Shown here piece after piece: positions 8,301-13,587 of a stretch of 16,398 nt of DNA (positions are counted from its first letter, which is position 1; each line of letters starts with the position of its first letter). The DNA lies in NCBI GenBank assembly GCA_014804185.1, contig JAAVAG010000175.1:1-16398 (forward strand), given 5' to 3'. The stretch comes from Lachnospiraceae bacterium (lineage in GTDB: Bacteria; Bacillota; Clostridia; Lachnospirales; Lachnospiraceae). Below the pieces are notes generated by a model, which saw only the letters and a program-made list of their open reading frames with translations, ran no database searches and was not told where the DNA came from. The position numbers were made by a program, and so were the translations under genes.

Positions 8301-9706
8301 TCGCAGAATACCTCAATGAAAGTCTTTTTACCGAGATAAAGATTGTGGTTGGCGGCAATGTGATTGGAAAACTTTTTCCAACCGACAAAAGACTTGTTTA
8401 TAAGTGATTCAAGGAATCGCGCATCATTCCGAACTTTCCAATACTTGTCAAGTAATTCGGTGGAATCTTTTTGTTTGATTGCGACTATAGCAGCGTCAAC
8501 AAACTCCTGCTCAAGTGCAGGTAAATATGCGACAAACGGTGCCAACGTATTTGGCAAAGATATTTCATCAGTCTGATTTTTGATAACCCTACGAAGTTCA
8601 GGGACATCAATTTTCCCGCCAGCCTTTGCAATAGATAACGCTTTTTCAATATACACCTTATCAAAAGACGGTGTACCAATATACAAGCGGCAGATGGCAA
8701 TTGCCTTATCCGGCTTTGCGGCAACCGCTATTTCGTTAATGCGTTTCTCCAGAGTAGATAACTGTGCAGAACTTAATTTCAGTGATTGGGCAAGTGTCGT
8801 TAGATTCTTAATTTCAGAAGCGTCTGCACGATCTCTCAGTTCTTCAAGAATGTGTGAACAGCGGTCAAAGTTAAACTGATTATTCTCTGACAGATATTCG
8901 GATGCAAATCTGTCATACAGAACGGCTGACACATAATCTTTGGTCTGGGCTTTCTTTAGTGAACGCTGATGCAAATCAGCAGCAGCCTCTTGACAAATTT
9001 TCTTATCAAGACAAATGTCGCTGAAATGCTTTACATTCTTCAGCTCGCTATCATTGTTAGATATTACATTGACAATATAGTCAAATATTATATCTTTAAC
9101 CCAATTACCAACGGACTGAAGCTGGATAAGGAACTTGAGACCTCTTGCAAATCTATTTTGCTTTTCAAGAATCTTGATAAGTTCCTTGATTTCTGAAATC
9201 GGAGCGTAAGATAGCGAATTAAGATACTGAACAGAGTCTTTGAACAGTCCGGCGGTCTGTATAGACTCAGCATTCGCAATCTTAAAGTTATAATACGCTT
9301 TGTACCTATTGACTTTGTCAGAATACTGTTTGTCTTTACGAAAATCCCGGATAGATACTATTAAATCGACGGCATCTTTGTAATTCTCAGCAGAGAAACA
9401 GCTTGATGCAAACGATTCAATACTCGACACATGCTTATTCAACGTAGAGCTAAAATCCACATTGGATTCCTCGCTCACAGTCTGACGTAACTCCAAGAGC
9501 CGTCTCAATACATCCAGTTTCTCCGATACACTTGACGCATTGTCAACAAGCATCTTCGCAAGATGAGCATTTGCAAGAGGTTGCTTGCCTAATAGTGACT
9601 CATAAATAAGCTGAGCCTCTGCAAAATCCCTGTTGGCTGCGTATTTATCGGCCTGACTTAATTTATGATTGTAATATTTGGTTTTTATCCAGCTTATTAG
9701 TCCCAT
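5339..9706 (-). CDS. Giant helical-repeat (TPR-like) scaffold protein, 1455 aa
   Basis: A very large, all-helical, apparently cytosolic protein with no signal peptide or membrane span. The N-terminus (HKLSQADKYAANRDFAEAQL onward) is TPR-like. Similar paired-helix units recur through about residue 900, for example around ERLLLEKKCLISLLIQAEKF and AEIKSILGTDDEASTLLAEL. One CPSC motif near residue 685 is the only notable Cys pair. The last ~450 residues are less repetitive and include a Gly/Tyr-rich patch (GSDYGFSGGEYSEYNKGYN) and a stretch with beta character (TTLSLTCSNYVNGEVVHLL), so a separate C-terminal domain is likely. I do not recognise a family. It lies between the LysM protein and the J-like protein with 1-nt gaps on both sides. 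A scaffold or substrate-recognition arm for the chaperone complex is the best guess. At 4.4 kb it is over a quarter of the window. Confidence 0.9.
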   Translation of the reverse strand: MGLISWIKTKYYNHKLSQADKYAANRDFAEAQLIYESLLGKQPLANAHLAKMLVDNASSVSEKLDVLRRLLELRQTVSEESNVDFSSTLNKHVSSIESFASSCFSAENYKDAVDLIVSIRDFRKDKQYSDKVNRYKAYYNFKIANAESIQTAGLFKDSVQYLNSLSYAPISEIKELIKILEKQNRFARGLKFLIQLQSVGNWVKDIIFDYIVNVISNNDSELKNVKHFSDICLDKKICQEAAADLHQRSLKKAQTKDYVSAVLYDRFASEYLSENNQFNFDRCSHILEELRDRADASEIKNLTTLAQSLKLSSAQLSTLEKRINEIAVAAKPDKAIAICRLYIGTPSFDKVYIEKALSIAKAGGKIDVPELRRVIKNQTDEISLPNTLAPFVAYLPALEQEFVDAAIVAIKQKDSTELLDKYWKVRNDARFLESLINKSFVGWKKFSNHIAANHNLYLGKKTFIEVFCDSIRDTDDLELILDLSEKILKAGKNVKDFYITIILKYSKSGSNVEESLDLVNRGLSHVKEDKLERLLLEKKCLISLLIQAEKFDRAEAEIKSILGTDDEASTLLAELYYKRAEASKDADEKSNWLYRVLDVNEGYSLHDRFNRCLQDSLTCLCDIAKIFCKFGDKEKAFGISERISSYWSHWIPLYVCLRGLSKELESTLNDTIKYDAETLKKIVSTCPSCKDYDSDLFMSLWDSYSSAIIKKSQSQPHDKAIKALSTLKKAILTYAPAPFVSEKEEELTKLIVKLKWELANEDEHDLSFDEAIKLYDEVAADKIQSYINRAELRSLICRVKANNIDAATEGRIYEALQLRSYQALREDLAYRFACYLLEHTRPADAEKLLREFLPDEKALLDICENIYVKEAEVRLAEFNKLVKKLNDGKMTVAEAVAFKTSLRDYKKKIAGKLTDLSKEFAKFVPIVEAYILSKMFEEEAYKEILDKLMQENPNYIEDDTDFRNIAIASLGLVESDIKDEAILKRAIATCLTAIYTDRLFVTSLDYTSWDDKYEFTLDGSLGQTNYDSYNELPENVNFNSPVDNANIAIKDVQNSLLTRLEASVRKYHPELEAFCNNEKDALDRIIELRLDKSYILASPQLCRTLASIRMSIENAFEYELGQDYGNREDVIALGSDYGFSGGEYSEYNKGYNALLFCKSALSSKPAVTISGAYTPDKVSHIKKYKRLASDLKSAVGTAMNTDIKDKMNFKTFLNKYEVICKTVGDTTLSLTCSNYVNGEVVHLLNEDQMELRDGVGYLVRVYIIAPSNIQVKNNLEGVLGSLVHKAEESNSSADRNALQKALRDLNGKFDGVVELPSIVAKLNHKRIKEHTALTQMYNLYLRRTDDAEVCELLVTLVKICIHKYIINDTYSGKAEVRDVLNKLKSNRSKAFRDKAKALAAEYLGILKELPPDAQMLMMTGYSIGGTSLNSKGLALKSGLDYMKDLGDVDQLLKKH

Positions 9707-9707
9707 A

Positions 9708-10211
9708 TTACTGTTTTATGATGATGGTATCACCAACATTAAGCTTACAATTGCTATCCAGCCCATTTGCAGCGGCGACTTCCTCATACCGAGTTCCGGT
9801 ATGATAAAAACGTTTACTTATAGACCAGAAAGAATCCCCCTTTCTAACTACATACTTGAATCCTTCCGATTGAGATGGTGTATCGGACATTGAGCCCGTT
9901 GTAGTTTCGAGTTGGGCTTTGAGCGTTTTAATCGAATCCTGAAGGCAGGCAATCTCACTTGACCGATCTTCAATCGCAGGAACTGTTCGATCTTGGAACA
10001 ACATGATGCCCCCAAGCACCGCAGTAGTCAAAATGGCTACTGCGGCAATGGGCATCCAGACGTTCCTCTTCTTGACATCCCCATCCGGAATCTGGTCGAT
10101 GACCCTGAAAATACTCAGGTCACTACCACACTGAGGACATACTATATCCTCAGCATGATAATCGGGAATTCCGACCTTCCCGCATACGGGACATTTGATT
10201 TCGTCTGACAT
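9708..10211 (-). CDS. Zinc-ribbon / transmembrane / LysM protein
   Basis: 167 aa in four parts. An N-terminal zinc ribbon has C7-P-V-C10 and C25-P-Q-C28. A basic patch (KKRN, 47-50) precedes a single membrane span at about 52-72. A short coiled-coil-like segment (~80-103) and a Ser/Thr linker follow. The C-terminal LysM domain (119-167) begins YVVRKGDSFWSISKRFY and ends GDTIIIKQ, both classic LysM signatures. The positive-inside rule puts the ribbon in the cytosol and LysM in the periplasm, where LysM binds peptidoglycan GlcNAc chains. Its gene follows the Hsp70 by 6 nt and precedes the 1455-aa gene by 1 nt (TAATATG). The Hsp70 in this operon carries its own CxxC ribbon. The architecture suggests a bolt that fixes a cytosolic chaperone complex under the cell wall, or a sensor of wall state. 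The domain calls are firm; the role is inferred. Confidence 0.92.
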   Translation of the reverse strand: MSDEIKCPVCGKVGIPDYHAEDIVCPQCGSDLSIFRVIDQIPDGDVKKRNVWMPIAAVAILTTAVLGGIMLFQDRTVPAIEDRSSEIACLQDSIKTLKAQLETTTGSMSDTPSQSEGFKYVVRKGDSFWSISKRFYHTGTRYEEVAAANGLDSNCKLNVGDTIIIKQ

Positions 10212-10217
10212 AGTTCG

Positions 10218-12491
10218 TTAGTTCTGTCCGATACCAGTAGTACTGCTTACGGAAATTACGGTGTCGTGTCCAATAAGATCTTGATTTGCATCGAGAATAT
10301 CGCGAGCACGAGAAACATTACCTTCATTCAGAGCTGCCATGAATTGATTGTAGGCGACAAGCGCCTTATTAGCCCTTACGGGGTTTGAATCGTCATGTCC
10401 CGAAATATTGAGGAGGAATCCGGAAACAAACAGTCCGTATTTATCATTGAGTTCTTCAAGGTTGCTTGCACACTCATTCTTCTGCATCGGAGTGGTAGCA
10501 TCCTCATACTTGGTCAGTTCGCGACGCATAGCGTCCTTGTGTTCACTACTCATGAACTTACCGAAGTGGTCAAGAAGAATTTTGGCAATGATAACATTCA
10601 CATCAATACCTTCCTCCTTTGTAGTGGCTGCTGTTGTCGCGCTTTGTACGGAATTTTCAATATTCTGCCATTCCTTGCTTTCAGAGGAAAGTGAACCGAC
10701 TTGAATACCTTCAATGACCTTCTGAAGTTTGTCAATAAAGCCGTTCTTCTGAGAGTCACTAATGTTCGGGTCCCCCATAACTCGGTCAAAGGAACTCTGA
10801 ATTGCCTCAAAGCAATGTGAATCCAGAGAGCCTTGACTGTAGTTAATGTTGTGTATTTTCCTAGTAGATGCTACACGGACTTTAACACTCATGGTCTCGT
10901 CCTCCGTCAGACGGAAGGTGAACTGAAGTTCGCTGTGAACTGGCAGATTTTCAGCGATAGTAAAGAAACCCGTACCAATCTTTTCTTTACCGCCATTCTC
11001 AGCATCGCTGTAAAGATTTACCGCTATGATTTTCTGATTATCAACGAGAGTATAGAACTTTCCATTTACTTCGTTGGGGAGAACCTGATTCTCGTCGATT
11101 ATCATAGAATATTGAACATTGTCAGCATCGTCACGAGTCTCGATGAAGTATTTATGTTTTGTTGTAAATACAACACCTGTTTTAGCGGGGTCTTCTGACG
11201 TCTGGGTCGCGGAACTCTCCATTGATTTGTGGCAATAGGGACACTCGTCACTACCGACGGGAATAGACTTGCCACAATGGGGGCACTCAAATTCAGTACC
11301 CATAGAATGTGAGAGGATAGCAGCTCCTTCTGCAATAGCAAGCATGGGCTTCTCTGAAGAGAGGATTTTGTCCTTGCCATACTTCTCACTGAGCATATTG
11401 CGGACGAGGGGGATACAGGACGAACCGCCGACTAACAGAATATTGTCGATACTATCAATGGGATAAGCGGTTTTTTCAAGAAGTTCATCGATAAGGTCGA
11501 TGGTGCGCTGCACCAGAGGACGAATCATCGACTCAAAGGTGTCACGGGTTAAAGTTACCTCTATGTCAATAGGATCTCCATCTTCTGTTTCCAGATAATC
11601 GAAAACAGAGATTGTGGCGGAATCAGTCTGGCTTAATGCTTTCTTAGCACTTTCCACCTCAGACTTAAATTCGCCTTGGAATGCAAATTTCTTCTTTGCA
11701 TCGAGAGACTCTATGAGTTCGTGTATATCTACATTGTTGGCTTTACCAGCCTCGGTAAGGACATATTCGGAAACAAGACGATCAATATCGTCGCCACCGA
11801 GCCATCGGTCGCCACCTGTTCCTGATTCGATAAAGCTGCCACCGGAAGCAACCAGAACTGAAAGGTCGAATGTACCACCACCGAAGTCATAAACGAGGAA
11901 GATTTTATCCTCATCTGCCGACATTTTGTCTGCTCCGTATGAGATTGCAGCTGCTGTAGGTTCAGCCAGAAGACGTTGAACTTTAAGTCCTGCCAGCTCT
12001 GCGGCTTTACGTGTTGCTGCCTTTTGTTTTTCGTTGAAGTAGGCTGGAACGGTGATAACAGCGTGTGTAACCTCATCACCGAGTTTTACGGATGCGTCTT
12101 CTTTAAGCTGACGAAGAATCTGGGCACTTATCTGTTCAGGAGAAAACTCCTGACCATTCATGATTATGGCTACAGAGTCTTCTGTTCCTCCGGACTTCTT
12201 TGAAATGCCATAAGGATACATATCCTTATCATTCTTCATTTTCTGCACCTGAGGGTCTGTAATAGACGCACCCATAAGACGTTTAGCAGATACAACAATG
12301 TTCGGTGCGTAGCGTTTCCAGTTTTTATAGGGAGCGTTACCCACCACAAAACTTCCGCTCTTGTCCATAGCGACACATGAACGGCAGAGGTCTTCGTTGT
12401 TAGGACCGGTAGCAACTACTCTTACGGACGCATCTTTGAATGCAACCACAGAGTTTGTCGTGCCAAGGTCAATTCCAATTGTTTTTGACAT
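10218..12491 (-). CDS. Divergent Hsp70 (DnaK-like) with zinc ribbon in the linker
   Basis: 757 aa. The nucleotide-binding domain (1-400) is well kept: phosphate-1 IGIDLGTTNS (5-14), the VITVPAYF strand (145-152), phosphate-2 VYDFGGGTFDL (200-210), and the adenosine motif LLVGGSSCIPLV (352-363). Where canonical DnaK has its DVLLLDV linker, this protein has a zinc ribbon with C403-C406 and C417-C420. A degenerate beta substrate-binding domain follows (~436-545; DNQKIIAVNLYS resembles the 'dnQ..v.i.vyq' strand). Residues ~560-757 are helical: a lid-like part, then a TPR-like end (NKALVAYNQFMAALNEGNVS). There is no EEVD-like tail. It is the second gene of the operon, 22 nt after the XRE regulator, with GrpE-like and J-like genes downstream. 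It is a specialised ATP-driven chaperone, not the housekeeping DnaK, which is ~640 aa, has no ribbon and is usually elsewhere in the genome. I leave the symbol blank for that reason. Confidence 0.96.
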   Translation of the reverse strand: MSKTIGIDLGTTNSVVAFKDASVRVVATGPNNEDLCRSCVAMDKSGSFVVGNAPYKNWKRYAPNIVVSAKRLMGASITDPQVQKMKNDKDMYPYGISKKSGGTEDSVAIIMNGQEFSPEQISAQILRQLKEDASVKLGDEVTHAVITVPAYFNEKQKAATRKAAELAGLKVQRLLAEPTAAAISYGADKMSADEDKIFLVYDFGGGTFDLSVLVASGGSFIESGTGGDRWLGGDDIDRLVSEYVLTEAGKANNVDIHELIESLDAKKKFAFQGEFKSEVESAKKALSQTDSATISVFDYLETEDGDPIDIEVTLTRDTFESMIRPLVQRTIDLIDELLEKTAYPIDSIDNILLVGGSSCIPLVRNMLSEKYGKDKILSSEKPMLAIAEGAAILSHSMGTEFECPHCGKSIPVGSDECPYCHKSMESSATQTSEDPAKTGVVFTTKHKYFIETRDDADNVQYSMIIDENQVLPNEVNGKFYTLVDNQKIIAVNLYSDAENGGKEKIGTGFFTIAENLPVHSELQFTFRLTEDETMSVKVRVASTRKIHNINYSQGSLDSHCFEAIQSSFDRVMGDPNISDSQKNGFIDKLQKVIEGIQVGSLSSESKEWQNIENSVQSATTAATTKEEGIDVNVIIAKILLDHFGKFMSSEHKDAMRRELTKYEDATTPMQKNECASNLEELNDKYGLFVSGFLLNISGHDDSNPVRANKALVAYNQFMAALNEGNVSRARDILDANQDLIGHDTVISVSSTTGIGQN

Positions 12492-12513
12492 GATGATATT
12501 TGGTGGTTATAGA

Positions 12514-12744
12514 TTATTTAACTATTTGAAAATCTTTTTCATTGCTGACCAATAGATTTCTTATATCTGTTTTTAGTAGAATCGAAATCTTCTGAAGTGT
12601 TTGCAAATCAGGTTGAGTAGTATTCGTACACCATTTTGAAACTGTCACTGGATCCTTGCCAAGTTGCGCTGCCAACCATTTGCTTGTTTGACCGGCATCA
12701 GCAAGAACAGCTTTGATTCTGTTTATATTTTTCTGCGATTCCAT
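12514..12744 (-). CDS. Small XRE/Cro-type HTH regulator, 76 aa
   Basis: A single helix-turn-helix domain. QTSKWLAAQLGKDPVTVSKW (residues 19-38) holds the helix pair, with Ala and Gly at the usual packing positions. It is followed by TTQPDLQTLQKISILLKTDI, the standard XRE helix 4-5 region. No ligand or protease domain is present. It is the first gene of the Hsp70 operon, only about 17 nt behind a probable transcription start, and it faces repeated TTCTGAA-like sequences in its own upstream region. An autoregulator of the operon is the natural reading. Small XRE proteins of this type are common in Bacteroidota. The alternative is an antitoxin-like partner to another protein, for which I see no evidence. 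Confidence 0.9.
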   Translation of the reverse strand: MESQKNINRIKAVLADAGQTSKWLAAQLGKDPVTVSKWCTNTTQPDLQTLQKISILLKTDIRNLLVSNEKDFQIVK

Positions 12745-12767
12745 TTTTAAGAAATTAACCTTCAGTG

Positions 12768-12775
12768 CAAAGTTA
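12768..12775 (-). promoter_or_regulatory. Probable -7 box of the XRE-Hsp70 operon promoter
   Basis: TAACTTTG on the minus strand matches the Bacteroidota -7 consensus TAnnTTTG. A -33 TTTG at standard spacing is missing; the nearest is TTTA at 12793-12796 with a 17-nt spacer. The start site would fall near 12761, giving a very short leader before the ATG at 12744. The weak upstream box is compatible with a regulated promoter. Confidence 0.55.
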
Positions 12776-12782
12776 CTAAATT

Positions 12783-12842
12783 ATTCTGAAACTAAATATA
12801 ATTCAGGCTCGTAATCTTATTCTGCACAGAAACATTCTGAAT
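12783..12842. promoter_or_regulatory. Candidate operator cluster for the XRE regulator
   Basis: Within 60 nt upstream of the operon the sequence attctgaa occurs at 12783-12790 and attctgaat at 12834-12842. An inverted half site attcag lies at 12801-12806, pairing with ctgaa at 12786-12790 across 11 nt. A perfect dyad ttctg-ca-cagaa lies at 12820-12831. The first copy overlaps the promoter spacer, where binding would block transcription. Such repeated half sites are typical of XRE operators. The link to this regulator is inference. Confidence 0.4.
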
Positions 12843-12846
12843 GGAA

Positions 12847-13578
12847 TCAGAACTCCAGTTTCATACCTCCTTTCTTTGCTTCCAAGTAGGCTTCCTCATC
12901 GAAAACATAAAGTTTCGGTGAACGATAAGGATTCCCGGTTACTTTTTCTCCGGTCTCCTTTATATAGCCAAGTTTTAACATCTTCTTTGTAAAGTTTCTT
13001 CGGTCAAGCAACTTAGGATTATCTCTTTCTGGATTAAGAATAGAAATGTATATATTCTGAAGCTGCGGCATCGTAAATTCCTTCTCCAGAAGATGGAAGC
13101 CGATAGGCTCGAAATGTATCCTATGGCGAAGCCTTTCAAGTGCTGTCTCGATAATCTCTTTATGGTCGAAAGCAAGTTCGGGCAGCTTATCAATTGGGAA
13201 CCATTCGGCTCTCCGGGCATCATCACCGCCCTTGATCTTATATCGGCTCTTAACCACTAAAGCAAAGAAACCTATCGTTATCACTCGTTCACGTGGGTCT
13301 CGCGTTACATCCGAAAATGTCTTAAATTCTTCAAGATATATATCTTCGACATTAGTTTCTTCATGCAACTCACGATACACGCTGTCTTCGGCGGATTTAT
13401 CGGTTTCTTTAATAAAACCACCTGGAAGAGCCCAGCAGTTGAGATAAGGCTCGTTGCCTCGCTCGATGAGAAGCACATTGAGTTGTTCGCCGTCGAAACC
13501 AAAGACTACAGCATCGGTCGTAACTGCGGGATGCCAGTATGGAGATTCCCACATTTGAGTAGTTTCGTTATATTTCAT
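12847..13578 (-). CDS. NUDIX hydrolase with C-terminal winged helix (NrtR type)
   Basis: 243 aa. Residues ~15-145 are a NUDIX domain. Its box begins LPGGFIKE and ends RELHEETNV (R69, E70, E73, E74). The metal-binding REXXEE core is intact, but the loop between the Gly and Arg is one residue longer than G-x5-E-x7-RE, and the first Glu is not conserved. Residues ~155-235 (RRNFTKKMLKLGYIKETGEK) match the winged-helix DNA-binding part of NrtR-family regulators, which sense ADP-ribose or NAD metabolites and control NAD genes or sugar pathways. It therefore may be a regulator, an ADP-ribose-type pyrophosphatase, or both. It sits 9 nt downstream of the DarT-like gene, so the two are very probably co-transcribed. 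That raises the possibility that it handles ADP-ribose made by, or taken from, that enzyme. The family call is firm; the link to DarT is inferred. Confidence 0.9.
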   Translation of the reverse strand: MKYNETTQMWESPYWHPAVTTDAVVFGFDGEQLNVLLIERGNEPYLNCWALPGGFIKETDKSAEDSVYRELHEETNVEDIYLEEFKTFSDVTRDPRERVITIGFFALVVKSRYKIKGGDDARRAEWFPIDKLPELAFDHKEIIETALERLRHRIHFEPIGFHLLEKEFTMPQLQNIYISILNPERDNPKLLDRRNFTKKMLKLGYIKETGEKVTGNPYRSPKLYVFDEEAYLEAKKGGMKLEF

Positions 13579-13587
13579 AGATCTTTG

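Noticed and set aside
8868..8876. TAACTTTG-type -7 box inside the scaffold gene
   Set aside because: There is no TTTG box at 19-21 nt, and it lies deep inside a coding region, so it is probably a chance match.
10395..11198. Plus-strand open frames opposite the Hsp70 gene
   Set aside because: They lie entirely inside a well-supported minus-strand gene and their translations are low-complexity and without domains.
10218..12491. Calling this gene dnaK
   Set aside because: The zinc ribbon, the missing linker, the degenerate substrate domain and the operon partners show that it is a specialised paralog, not the housekeeping chaperone.
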